This document shows positions 46,019 to 57,693 of a stretch of DNA of 64,000 nucleotides, piece after piece (the first letter of the stretch is position 1; each line of letters begins with the position of its first letter). The notes under the pieces are model-generated. The model had not been told where the DNA came from and searched no databases. It saw nothing but the letters and a program-made list of their open reading frames with translations. A program made the position numbers and the translations under genes. Origin of the DNA: Telopea speciosissima (lineage: Eukaryota; Streptophyta; Magnoliopsida; Proteales; Proteaceae); assembly GCF_018873765.1 (NCBI RefSeq), contig NC_057919.1:61704484-61768483 (forward strand). The letters run 5' to 3'.

Positions 46019-49000
46019 CTCCCCCTCAAGGTGGAGCATGAAGGTCTCGAATGCCCATCTTGGACTTGAGATGTTGAAATTGTACCCTACCCAGAGACTT
46101 GGTAAAAATATCGGCGACTTGTTCTGCAGAGGGAATCTTGGTAGGGTGAAGCAAACCCAGCTGAATTTTCTCACGAACCACATGACAATCTATTTCAATA
46201 TGTTTTGTGTGTTCATGATATACTGGATTGGCGGCAATGTGAAGGGCCGCTTGATTGTCACAATAGAGAGGGATACGCGCCGGGGGGGATAATCCTAAAT
46301 CCTGAAAAAGATACGATAGCCAAGTGAGTTCACATATAGCAACGGCCATGGCACGGTATTCTGCTTCAGCCAAGGAACGAGACACGGTGGTCTGTTTCTT
46401 TATTTTCCAAGATATCGGAACAATGCCAAGGAGAATACAATATCCTGTGGTAGACCGACGAGTCATAGGGCACCTCGCCCAGTCAGAGTCACAAAAGGCT
46501 GTCAACTGTAAAGTAGTAGTGGCAGGAATAAGAATACCCTGACCCGGAGTTCCTTTGAGATAACGAAGCAATCGATGTGCCGCATCTAAGTGTAGTTGGC
46601 AAGGCTGGTGCATGAACTGACTCAAGATATGAACGGTGTGCACAATGTCAGGTCTTCTAACAGTAAGATAGATCAAGCGCCCGACTAAGCGCCTGTAAGA
46701 GGATGGCTCTGAGAGAACCTCGCCTGTAGAATCAGATAATTTCAGATTTTGTTCCATTGGAAAATCTGCCGGCCTAGCCCCTGTAAGGCCACAATCATTA
46801 AGAATATCAAGTGTGTATTTTCGTTGGCAGAGATAGAGGTCCGTGTTGGAACGAGCGACTTCGATGCCAAGGAAATATTTTAAAATGCCAATGTCTTTAG
46901 TATGAAACTGGTGGCAGATTCGGGTTTTCACATCTTGTAATAAAGTAGCATCTGAACCGGTGATGATGATGTCATCCACATAAACGAGGATGAAGATGGA
47001 GGCGGAGTCTTGATGGAGCATAAAAAGAGAATGGTCAGCCTGTGATTGAGCAAAGCCAAAACTTAGTAAAGCAGTGGATAATTTGGAGAACCAATTACGC
47101 GACGCTTGTTTAAGGCCGTAGAGAGAGCGTTGTAATTTACAAACAATATTCTCCCCCTTGCAACGATAACCAGGTGGGGGAGTCATGTAAACATCCTCCA
47201 AAAGATCCCCATGTAGAAAGGCATTATGGACATCCAATTGATGAAGTGGCCAAGCATTAGCAGTTGCAACAGCGAAAAGAACTCAGACAGTGACTAGTTT
47301 AGCAATAGGGGCAAAGGTGTCGTGATAGTCAACACCCTCAATTTGGGTGTAGGCCTTAGCAACAAGGCGGGCTTTGCATCTGTCAACCGAACCATCAGCC
47401 CGCCGTTTGATTTTAAAAACCCATTTTGAACCAATGCCCCTCTTGCCATCAGGGAGCGGGACAAGAGTCCAAGTTTTATTGTTGGTGAGTGCAACAATTT
47501 TAGCATGCATTGCATCTCACCATTCTGGATGTTTCATAGCTTCTGTAAAGGTGGAAGGCTCAGAAGAGACGGTTAGAGCAGTAAGAAATGACATATGAGG
47601 AGTAGTAAAACGGTGATAGCTTAAGGAATTAGCAAGAGGGTGAGCAGTACTTGACTAGTAAGCGAAGACGGAAATGCGCGGGCAACAGATACATAATAGT
47701 CGTTGACATAACTTGGAGGGCGGGTGGTCCGAGTGGGACGTGTGGAGAGGATAATGGCATTGGTTGGGTTTGGGGAAGGAGTTTCGGTAGGAAGTAGGGG
47801 AAGGTTGGTGATGGGTGGTGTTGGTGATGGTTGAGATTGTGGGGTGATGGGGGCGATAGAAGGTGATGGCTCATCATTATGGTTGGGAAAGAGACCGGGA
47901 GAACGTGGGACAGGGAAGGGGTGGGATTTGAATGGGTTTGAAAAGGAAAGATTTTAGTAGAAAGATCATAAATTTTGTAACCTTTTTGGCCATGAGGGTA
48001 TCCAACAAAGACGCCGGGGAAAGCGCGTTGGTCAAATTTGTGCTTGATGGTGTGGTTGCGACCAAAACAAAGACAACCAAAACTCGTAGATGGGAAAAAT
48101 TAGGGTGTTTTTTGAAGAGGATTTCATGTGGGGTTTTACCTTTGAGCACTAGGGTAGGTAATCGGTTTATCAAATGACAAGCAGTGAGAACACATTCCCC
48201 CCAAAATGACAAAGGTAAGTTGGCTTGGAAGCAGAGGGCACGATCTACAGCAAGAAGGTGCCGATGTTTGCGCTCTACAACCCCATTTTGTTGAGGGGTG
48301 TAGGTGCAACTAGATTGTTGAAGAACTCCCAATGTTTGAAAAAAAGTCAAAGTGTCTCTATTGAAAAATTCACGAGCATTGTCAGTTCGAATTTTACAAA
48401 CATTGGTTTGAAATTGGGTGGGTACCATAGTGAAAAAAAACAGGAATAAGTGTACTAGCCTCAGATTTATGATTCATTAAGTAAAGCCATGTAGTACGTG
48501 AGTAATCATCAATGATAGTTAAAAAATAACGAGCCCCAAAAAGAGAGGGGATGTGATATGGTCCCCAAATGTCCGCATGAATCAATTCAAAGCAATTTGT
48601 AGTGTTAATAAAACTAGAAGGAAATGGCAATCTAGATTGTTTTGCAAGGGGACATACGGTGCATACATTATTATTCAAAACAGAAATTTTTGAATCTAAA
48701 AGTTTTAATTTGGGTATGATGGAAGGGGAAGGATGACCAAGGCGTGAGTGCCATATGTCAAACTGTGGTGTTGAAGTGATGGCAGAAGCAACGGGAGGGG
48801 ATTCCAAGTAGTATAGATCGCCATGCCGTTTACCCGTCGCAAAAATCGTCTTCGTCTGTTGGTCCTAGAAAAGACAAGAATCACGAAAAAAAGTAATGAA
48901 ACAATTAGTTTGGGTAGTAAGTTTGCTAATGGATAAAAGATTAAAATGAAAAGAGGGGACATGAAGAACGTGAGTAAGTGTAATGGTAAGAAAAAGTGTA

Positions 49001-50280
49001 ACGGTACCAATATGGGTGATTGGAGCAGCTGACCCATTTGGTAGGTGGATGGATGATGGGTGAGTAGATGGGGAAAAGGATGAAAATAAAAGAGAGTTGG
49101 AGACCATGTGATCAGTTGCTCCTGTGTCTATGATCCAGGGGGAATGGGGTAAGGCAAGAAGTACGGTACTTGCGGTGTTGATGAGGGGGTGGGGAGTATC
49201 AGTTGGAAGAAGTGACAAGAGTTGTTGTATCTACTCGGCAGAAATGCTGGGAGAAGCCATTAGAGGTGCTGTAGTTGTAGACTGCGTTAGATTGGCTGCT
49301 GGTGGGCGGGAATGGTTCTTTGATCCTTCAGTGGTTCGGGGCGTCCAATTAGGAGGGTAGCCATGTTGTTTAAAACATCGGGAATCGGAATGACCATCCA
49401 TGTTACAGTGATTGCAGTGATAGCGAGGCTTGGTGGTGCCCTTATTAGACTGTTGAGAAGCTGTGTTTTGCACAGCCAAGGTGACTTGTTCCGGGGCAGC
49501 GGGGCGAGAACCTTGGAGGGAACGTTGGCATTCCTCTTGTAGAAGTAATGAATATGCCTTGGCCATGGGTGATAAGGGGTCCATGAGAAGAATCTGACTG
49601 CGAACAGCAGAAAAGGATTCATTGAGGCCTTGTAAGAAGTCAATAAGTGCATCAGTTTCCACATAAGAGGAGAGTGTGATCATGGCGCCACAAGTGCAAG
49701 ATGGTAACGGCCGATAAGAAGCAAGTACATCACGGTAAGCCTTCAATTTGGTGTAGTAAGTGGACAGAGAATCCGTCCCTTGGGTAAGGTTGGAGATAGA
49801 ATGTCGAATCTCAAAAAAACGTGGTGCGTTCTGTTGAGAAAAACGTTCATTGAGGTCAAGCCAAACATTGTGAGCATTGGTGCTCCAAAGAACACTGTTA
49901 GCTATGGAGGGAATGACCGAATGAATAAGGCAAGATGAGACCATGGAATTGTAGCGACCCCAAACAAGAAAATCTGGGGAATCATCAGCTGGAGCCTTAA
50001 TGGATCCATCGATGAAACCAAGTTTATTTTTCGCTTAGAGTGCCATGGTGATGGCGCGGCGCCAAGTCGGAAAGTTGTCACTATTAAGAAGTTAGGTGAC
50101 AAGAGGAGTTCTAGGATGATCAGAGCTATGTAAAAAAAAAGGTGAGGTGGAATCCAAAGTTGCAGGTGTGGAAGAACCCATGGAAGTTGTGTTGGAAGCT
50201 GGTGTAGTGGCCATTGGGAAGATGAAAGATTGCAGAAAAATGAGAGCTTGAAGAAGGATAGGACCGTTAAGGTGATACCA

Positions 50281-50528
50281 TATTACGTTTGGTATGCAAA
50301 GTGAATCTGTATCATTATTATTAATGAGATAAACAGTATATATATAAAAGGATTGATAGAGCAATCTGCTCAAGATAAAAGGAAATAAATAAACAGAAAA
50401 TATAAAACTACCTAAACAGTATTAAATTAATATGTACAGCCTAGAATCAAGCAACGGCTATAATCCAAGGATTAAGCCCAAGAATAATGCCACTGTTGTC
50501 TTCATCTATGCCAAGATGTACACTAACA
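50281..50528 (-). mobile_element. 5' LTR of Copia element 2
   Basis: 248 bp, TGTTAGTG on the minus strand to ...CGTAATA, followed at once by TGGTATCA. GAGAT follows its outer edge. Confidence 0.88.
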
Positions 50529-51419
50529 GAGATGCTATGTCAAAATGAAAGAATGCAATATTTCGGAAATTTCGTTCATATTGCTTTGAAAATTTAGGTC
50601 TAAAAATGCACCGTTTTGTCAAAATTTTGGTTATTTTGGTCATTTTGTTTTGGTATTTTGGTCATTTCAGCATTGCTAAGCAAAACTCATAGAAAAAGAC
50701 AATATTTCGATGAAATTTCAGCGAGATTTCGGTATCTCAAAAATTTCGATCAGACTAAAATGGCTTTCCGAAACGAGATTTAATATTATGGCTCCACTCA
50801 CACCACACAAGCCAGCAAGTTAGAATGCAAGTGAGAAAAAAAAACACAAGAGGAGGAAGACATAAAGAATGAACCTGAGATAAAGTCAGGCCAAGAGCAT
50901 CTTTGATGCCATTCTGGGTTGGAGCCGTAAAGCCCACCTGCAGAGCCAATAAATTGAAATTAAAAAAATTTACAGTTGAATGGAAAAAAAGAGCTCAGAT
51001 CACTCTTTTCCTTAGATATAGAAAAACACACACACACACACAGATCCTCTCCAGTCTCATGGTGACCGTCGGATGCTCAAGAAAGTTACACTGGGCAATG
51101 CACGGCACTTAAGAGGATAAAAATTTACAAAAGAAAGAGAGACATACACAAGATCCAAACTCCAAAGACCCACAAACAGCAACAAAAATGCTGAGGAGAA
51201 CCGGAGAGAGACCTTCCTTGGTGGCTTTGGGATTTGAGCTTTATCCTGTTCTCCAGTCTTTTCCAAGCAAACCAAACAAGCCTGTGGCTTTTGGGCCTTG
51301 AGGAGTGGCTCAGTATCTGATAGTAAACCATTACCATTCCCTTCTCCCATTGAATGGTCGCCCTTCTCCATGTTTATGATGACAATCTCCTCCACTTTAG
51401 CTCTTTTTATCAGTTAAGA

Positions 51420-52661
51420 GGCTCATCATGATCAAAGTCCAATTACAGAACTATTCAAGAAGTAAAGACTGAGGGCTCCCAGTATATTAGCTAATCACTA
51501 CTTGTTTTTTTTTTTTTAAATTATTTTAGTTTAACTACAGAGATGATCCCATTTGTCATTTACATACTTAGTTGATATAAAGAGTCAGTCCACACCATGG
51601 TTTTAGTGCACGGTATCGGAACGGGTATCGGCAACACGGAAAACCGATACGATACCGATATGGTATCGGCCTGAATCAGTTGTATCGAACAAAATTATCC
51701 CTGAAATTCCTTAAAAAATGAGTTTTCTGACCATTTTACTCCTTGTTCGTACCCTGCTACTGATATGGTATCGGCACAGTATCGATATCGGTGACTAGCA
51801 AAATCAATACATATCGCCCGATACGAGTGATATGATACCAACACTTAGAACCATGGTCTACACACACGCAGTGGAGTGGTTGTGGTTGGCTGTTCTGAGA
51901 TCCGACAGATCCTAAGGAACCTATTATTTAAGGGTATTGGTTGTTGGATCTAAAATTTGGATTCTTTATCTCTTTATTTATTTGTTGCTGCTTGATTCTG
52001 AATTTGCTGAGGTGGATGAAAGGTACAAAAGATAGGGAATAGTCGGATGAGCCCGAGATTAACTCATAGTAACTCCAATGATAAAGTTAGAATCGGGCAA
52101 TCGGTAAACAAATGTGAAATACAATAAGAGTAATAATTGTGAATAGTTATTTCTGTCAGACACTGTTCCTTCTATAGTCCGAATTGGTTTATATTACGAT
52201 CTGTTTGGGTGGATGGTGAGCTATTACAACTTCTTTGACCATTCTGAAAGAGATTTAGAAGACATAACTTGTCAAGTGTATTAATAATATGGGGTCCACA
52301 CGGTTGTACGCTAATTAGGATCTCCCTACTATGCAGCCATGTGTATAAGCATATTTTATGTATATCATGATTCTTTAAATATTTTGTGCTTTTCTGCTCC
52401 TGAGGATTTGGATTCTCTCAATAACGACCACCACTTTGTTTTTTCTTTTTTTTTTTTCAGCTAAAGAGGACCTCCCTATTATGCAGCCACGTGTATAAAC
52501 TTCTCAATAATAAGGTTATTCAAATCCAAATCGAGGTCGAATTGATACTTGTTCGAATCGATCAAAATCAACCGAAATCAGTCCCAAAAACCCTAAAATC
52601 GACCCTTAAATCTCAACTATTACGTTTCAAACCTACTTCTCATTTTCCATTAAAAAAATAT
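51420..52661 (-). promoter_or_regulatory. Upstream block of ESL copy 3
   Basis: The complement matches the upstream DNA of copies 1, 2 and 4 and the orphan block at 29269-29766. A MITE interrupts it at 51594-51857. It ends at Pack-MULE 2. Any promoter activity is now attached to a pseudogene. Confidence 0.5.
51594..51857. mobile_element. MITE with ACCATGGTT ends in the copy 3 upstream block
   Basis: It begins ACCATGGTTTTAG and ends CTTAGAACCATGGT, an inverted repeat of about 13 bp. The body is rich in GGTATCGG words. It is not present in the orphan block or in copies 1, 2 and 4. Confidence 0.65.
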
Positions 52662-52954
52662 AAAGCAAATTGCATGCACCCACCCCCCCCCCCCCTCCCC
52701 CCTCTCGTGTAGTCGTGTTTGAACCAATAGAAGGATACCCCAGTTGTTTCAACAATTACGTCCGTACCCATGAAGGCTAACGGTGCTAGATGCTAATTTT
52801 AAAATGTAAAAATATATTTTTATCTTTATTATATCTTGAATTAAAATGATAAAATGGAAATGCCATATTTACCCTTTTTAATTCTCAAACCTAAAATCCC
52901 CAAATCTTCTTCTTCCTCTTCGCCCTGCGACCCAAAACTCATCTAGTTTTTTTG

Positions 52955-53093
52955 GCTCCGGCGACGACCCTCTCTGTCAATGACTTTATGAGACCTTCCA
53001 GTCCTCCGATCCCGACCTCCGCCTCGTCGTCCTCTCCTTCATTCCTCTCATTGCAGGCCTCTACCTCTCTCGTGTTGTCTCTACTGCTTCCTA
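52955..53093 (+). pseudogene. Hyccin-like exon fragment in Pack-MULE 2 (tentative)
   Basis: Same piece as in Pack-MULE 1: YETFQSSDPDLRLVVLSFIP and LIAGLYLSRV, with one stop before YETF and one after SRVVSTAS. The identification as hyccin-like is from memory and weak. Confidence 0.4.
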
Positions 53094-53250
53094 GAATCCC
53101 CAAATTAAGAAAACGATAGGTCTTTACTGCCCTTCTGTTCTTTCCCGTTTCTTAATTCATGTCTCAATTCCCAATTCCCAATTCCCATTCTTATTCTTCT
53201 TTTAAATTTCTTTCCTCATCATCTACATTTCTCGATTGTTGATTCTATAG

Positions 53251-53592
53251 TCAGGATGTTGCAAGCCTCCTACGGTTTGTGGCTATGGTTATGTGAACCA
53301 AACGGTGTGGACAAACCCAGAGAACCCAACTGTGGATCCTGACTGCTACTTGTGGAACAACGACAAGTCGCAGCTGTGCTACAATTTCAACGCCTGCATG
53401 GCAGGGCTATTAGGGAACCTGAGGCAGGAATGGAGGAGGGCTAACATCATCTTCATCAATACCGTCGTCGCTTTGATTTGGGTATACCTCATCGGTTGCA
53501 GTGCCTTCAAGAACGCCCAAACTGAAGACCTCTTCCGCCATTACGGCTTAGGGTTTCCCCTCTCCTTTTGCCTTCTTCTCTGCCCACTATAG
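53251..53592 (+). pseudogene. Tetraspanin last-exon fragment in Pack-MULE 2
   Basis: It begins after an intron-like acceptor (GATTCTATAG) with SGCCKPPTVCGYGYVNQTVW, carrying the GCCK motif of plant tetraspanins, then the cysteine-rich loop, the fourth membrane span (VALIWVYLIGCSA) and a tail that has lost the original ending (LFRHYGLGFPLSF... to a stop at 53592). It is a captured exon without the first three membrane spans. The retained acceptor shows genomic rather than mRNA-derived capture. Confidence 0.87.
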
Positions 53593-54285
53593 GATTTTCT
53601 TTGTATGTTACCTTTTCCTTCTAAATTAACGATAAAAATTATGCAGGTTTGTTCCATAGCCATCACTAGTGTACATATCATTTCCTTTTTTTAATGCATT
53701 GTAGTTTTGGGAATTTAGGTTTCTGCCAGAAATGTAGAAGGATGAGGAAGAAGAAGAAGATTTGGGGACTCTAGGTTTGAGGATGTAAAAAGGGTAAAAA
53801 TGGTATTTTTATTTTATCATTTTAGTTAATGATATAATAAAGGTAAAAATGTCTTTTTACATTTTAAAATTATCACCATCGGCTTTCATGGGTATAGACT
53901 TAATTGTTGAAACAACGGGGTGTCCTCTTATTGTTTCAAACACGAGGGGGGGGGGGGGGGGGTTGCATGTAATTTGCTCTATACTTTTTTAATGGAAAAT
54001 GAGAAATGGGTTTGAAACGAAGTATGTGTAACAGTCTAGATTTAAGGGCCGATCTTAGGGTCTTTAGGACTGATTCCGATTGATTCGAACAAGTACCAAT
54101 TCGACCCCGATTTGGATTCGAATAACCTCACATTGGGAAGTTTTTCCCATAAAATAAACTTGTATTTTGAATAAGAACACGGGGATAAAAAAAATATAAA
54201 ACTTTGGAGAGTTAATGGCCTGTAATTGTCATCTTTAGCAAAAAAAGAAAAAAAAGAAAAAATACAATGGTGGTTAATCGTTATT

Positions 54286-57200
54286 AATTTATTTTTTTGG
54301 TAAACATATGTCTAGTGATTTGCAGGTGAGGGACTCATGGTTGGTTTAAACAGATCAATCAATCATGGAGTGGAAAGAGGCCATTTTGTCGCACACGGCA
54401 AAGACATGGCTTTCCTGGTTAGGGAGTCAGCAACATTGTTTGACTCCCTAAGAATAAAAGAGAAATTACAAGAGAGCAAGTAAGGAATGAAGAAGTGGAT
54501 ATCTGAGACGATTGGTTGCACATAGAGCGGAGGGACCTTGGACGGATGCTGAATATAAGAGATAACCTCACTACAATCAGATTCCACTTCAACATAGTCC
54601 AACCCCTATGAGATGCATTCCAAGAGACCTCGCCGGATAGCCAAAGCCTCCCCTTCCGATATGTTCTCAAATCTACAAATCTCTGAAACAGCTGAGATTG
54701 GTTTGCCTTCAAAGTCTCTAATAATAAACCCAATTCCTCCTTCACGGTTTTTGTGATTCTTGGAAGCATCACAATTAAGTTTGTAGAAGGGCTGTTTGGG
54801 GGGTTCCCATGGCCTATTAGGAGGGGGGAACTTCGACTGTAGAGGTCTGATTCCCTGAACTAGTAAGCAAAAAGGCTTTGTGAAATTCAGAATGAGCTCC
54901 CTGAGCTGCTTGGATCACCTCTAGGGGATCCAGGTTCGCCTCCGGAAATGACCTCCATGAAAACCTAATTATGAAGCTGCTGAGACTATCAGCCAATCTT
55001 TTATCTTTCTTCCCCAAGGTGCTGCATCTATTCCAGTCATTGACACAATCAAAGAGAGACCTATCAGAAGGAGCTTAAAGGATAGAGGGCAGCCGAACTA
55101 GACAACCTGGGCAAACTGGCACTGAAGAAGAACATGTTCCACCGATTCAAAAGGATATCCGCACCTTGAACAAGTAGGGTCGATGTTCATTTTCTGTTGG
55201 TTACAACCATCTCCAGTAGCAATGCCATTCGCACAAGCTCGCCAAATGAAGGAGCGGATCTTTGGGTAGGTCTGATAGTTCCATATCGCTTTCCAAACCG
55301 AAGTTGGTGTTGCTTCCCATTTACTAAGGTTTGAAGAAGACGAACAAGCATTCATACAGTCATCTCTTTCATTGCTTAGAAGATGGTAGGCTGTTTTGAC
55401 TGAGAATTTTCCATTTTTCGCAGCCCTCCACACAACTTTATCTTCAGTTGGAAAGAGAGGGATTTGAATTTGTTATTGTAAAACGTTAATGGGCTTGAGG
55501 CCCAGCTGGTCCGCCCACATGGGGCAGGCCGGCTGAGCCGAAAATGAGAGAAAGAGAGGGTCACTTAAGTGACCGATCCCTCCTCTGATTGGCCTATCCC
55601 ATGGCTTTAGCCTATATATAGGTATAAGGCATAAACCCTAGGAATGCATTAATTAATTAGATCTCTCCCTCTCTTTCAAGTTCTGCGTTTCCTAGGGTTT
55701 CCATCGTTGCCCAGGGTTTTGTGGTGTGGAGTTCTCTGTGGAGAAGCCTGTAGAGATCACGTTGTGCTCGTAACTGCAAGCTGCTTTCGATCATCCCTTC
55801 CGCTGCGATTCCATTCGGTTCAGGTAATCCCTAAACCTCTATGGGATGCTAATATGCTAACAGTTATATTAACTCCTTCTCATTGGAATTAAAAGTAGAG
55901 TCTAATTACAAATAACTTTTCCATTGTCTGCTTTCCTGATCGATCAACTCTGCTACCCATTGAAGAGTGGTAGTATTATTAATGGATGGGTGAATTTGAG
56001 AGGACGACATAGATGGTATCCATTTATAGTTCCGGATGTGTATCTTGTCACCATTTCCCACCTTCCAAATCAAACCTATCTTCAAGATTTTTCTTCCCTC
56101 CAAGCCCACGAAGGGCTGTTACCCAATTTTGCTTCCATGAAACCGCATTTAGGGAAGTATAAACTCTTCATGAATTGAGCCTAGTGGGAATCTGGTTCGC
56201 TCAGAAGGTTCCAAGCAGCCTTTGCTAGTAGTGCCCTGTTATGAAGAGATGGTTCCCTGAAACCCAGACCTCCCCTTTCCTTCGAATGACTAAGTTTATG
56301 CCAAGAAAGCCAATGAGTTTTTGTTTTTCCATATTTTCCTTTCCCCTAATAAAAGCAAGCTGCCTCTCTTCGAATACGATCAAGGTGGGATTGAGGGAGT
56401 TTAATGTGACCTGCAGAGAAATTTGAGGAAGAATAACATATTTGAGGAGGACTTCGCGGCCAGCATGGGTAAGAAACTTTTGAGACCAACCATACATTTT
56501 CTTGCTTGCTTGGTCACTAATCTCGTGAAATAGATCAACTTTATTCACCCCCAAATCTGTTGGCAAACCAAGGTATTTTGATGGCTCCTCTCCATAAGGA
56601 ATTTTTAGAATTCTTGAGAACCATCTTTTCACCTATGATGGAGTGTTGGGACTAAAGCATAGACTTGAATTTTTCATATTGATGGCTTGACCACTGGCTT
56701 GACAATAGAGGTCCATGCAGTCCTTCAAGTTATGGATCTCATTCAAATTCACAATCGTCGACAGTTTCGGACCTTGATGCCATTGATCATCCTTGCTGAT
56801 TCTGCTTTGTTCAACAGACTACTCAAAGCTTGGGCACAAATAACAAAAATAGTTGGGGAGAGGGGGTCCCCCTGTTGAATCCCCCTTGTCGATTTTATCA
56901 AAACATCGTTCAATCCCATTGGCAAGGATGGTATAGGATACAATCGTGAGGCACTCCATAAGTAAGGACACAAATGTTGCATCAAACCCCAATTTTGTCA
57001 GTAAAGCTTTCATGAAAGGCCACTCAACTCTATCGTATGCTTTTTTCATGTCCAGTTTGATGATGACAACTTTGTTTTGCCTTTCTTCTTCCTTGTCAAA
57101 TAGTGAAAAATTTCATGAGCCATGTAGATATTGTCGGATATTTAACGGCCCGACACAAACGTTGAGTGGGAGCAGGAGCTATAATATGAGGGAGAAATAA

Positions 57201-57414
57201 CTACAAACGGCTGGCCATGATTTTAGTGACCACTTTGATGGTCACACTACACAAGCTGATGGGTCTATATTGATCGATTGATTCCGGGTTCCCAAAGTTG
57301 GGAATAAGGCAAATCAATGTCTCGTTGCAAACAGCTGGAATAGAACCTATGGAGAAAGCAGTAACCACAAATGCATAGAGATCTATGTATGTTAAATCCC
57401 AAAATTTTTTTAAA
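54286..57414 (-). mobile_element. 5'-truncated L1-type LINE (RT, zf-RVT, RNase H), broken
   Basis: On the minus strand: part of the reverse transcriptase (IDQYRPISLCSV at about 57260; KAYDRVEWPFM at about 57045; RGIQQGDPLSPTIF at about 56885), thumb region (about 56632-56240), zf-RVT (about 55433-55100, CSRCGYPFESVEHVLLQC) and RNase H (about 54770-54370, EVESDCSEVI). ORF1, endonuclease and early RT are missing, as usual for 5'-truncated copies. Frameshifts split the domains, and the segment that should hold the F/YADD catalytic motif (near 56765) is deleted, joining KVRNCRR straight to IVNLNEIHNL. An A-rich tail is at 54286-54300. A solo LTR interrupts it at 55477-55862. Confidence 0.88.
55477..55862. 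mobile_element. Solo LTR (386 bp) inside the LINE
   Basis: It starts TGTAAAACGTTAATGGG and ends GCTAACA, flanked by GTTAT on both sides (55472-55476 and 55863-55867). CCTATATATAGG at about 55611 is a TATA-type motif. The LINE frame on the two sides fits together around it (NEKELI before, LFPTEDKVVW after). The family is unassigned, and no internal region exists in the window. Confidence 0.85.
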
Positions 57415-57693
57415 GAGAGGATCCAAATAAGCATAAAATATTTTAAAGAATAAATAAAGAAATAATCCAAATTTTAGATCCAACAACCATCCCCCCTAAA
57501 TAATAGGTTTCCTCAGTGACTACCTGTCGGACTGACTCTTCATATGAACTAAGTATGTAAATGGAAGAATCGATCATCCCTGTAATTAAACTAAAATAAT
57601 TAGAAAAAACAAAAAAGAACACGTAGTGATTAGCAAATATACTGAGAGCCCTCAGTCTTTCTTAACTGATAAAAAGAGCTAAAGTTGGAGGAG

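Larger units (their letters stand above)
45771..50528 (-). mobile_element. Copia element 2, nearly whole, in intron 2 of ESL copy 3
   Basis: 4758 bp with 248-bp LTRs (5' LTR 50528-50281, 3' LTR 46018-45771 on the minus strand) and a GAGAT target duplication (45766-45770, 50529-50533). The primer-binding site TGGTATCA abuts the 5' LTR (50280-50273) and a purine tract (GAGGGGGAG) abuts the 3' LTR. Order: gag (from about 50214 to 49231, with a CX2CX4HX4C-like knuckle near 49400), protease and integrase (about 49218-47877), reverse transcriptase and RNase H (about 47510-46026, VDDI and the RNase H end conserved). It is broken by a few interruptions. The LTRs differ at about nine of 248 sites by eye, so it is fairly young. 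The RE1/Ale-like lineage is a tentative call. Confidence 0.9.
43631..51371 (-). pseudogene. ERD6-like (ESL) copy 3, 5' fragment, exons 1-5 only
   Basis: Exons in coding order: 51371-51148, 50937-50875, 44982-44893, 44772-44725, 44580-44515; the match then runs on into intron 5 and ends at about 43631. Exon 1 is one base short, so its frame shifts after CLEKTGEQDK (about 51240). Exon 4 lacks 12 nt (the VLCI codons), in frame. Exons 6-18 are absent. Intron 2 is enlarged by a Copia element. It shares exon 2 residues APTQNGIKD and several insertions with copy 4, so these two are sisters. A full transporter cannot be made. Confidence 0.9.
52662..53979. mobile_element. Pack-MULE 2, between head-to-head ESL copies 3 and 4
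   Basis: Same family as Pack-MULE 1: the ends start AAGCAAATTGCATGCACCC (left) and, complemented, GAGCAAATTACATGCAACC (right). Cargo on the plus strand: hyccin-like piece (about 52955-53093), then the tetraspanin exon (53251-53592). It lacks the nested MITE of Pack-MULE 1. Both flanks are the same ESL upstream sequence in opposite orientation (GGAAAATGAGAA and its complement), so there is no ordinary target duplication. A poly-C/poly-G run sits near each tip. Confidence 0.8.
53980..57693 (+). promoter_or_regulatory. Upstream block of ESL copy 4, split by a LINE
   Basis: 53980-54285 and 57415-57693 together make the upstream block that is continuous in front of other copies. The break point (CGTTATT then GAGAGG) matches GTTATTGAGAGG at 29300. 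The LINE therefore separates the distal part from the proximal 280 bp next to the start codon. There is no clear TATA box in the proximal part. Confidence 0.5.

Noticed and set aside
51148-51395. ESL copy 3 as a working gene
   Set aside because: The exon 1 frame is shifted and exons 6-18 are absent.
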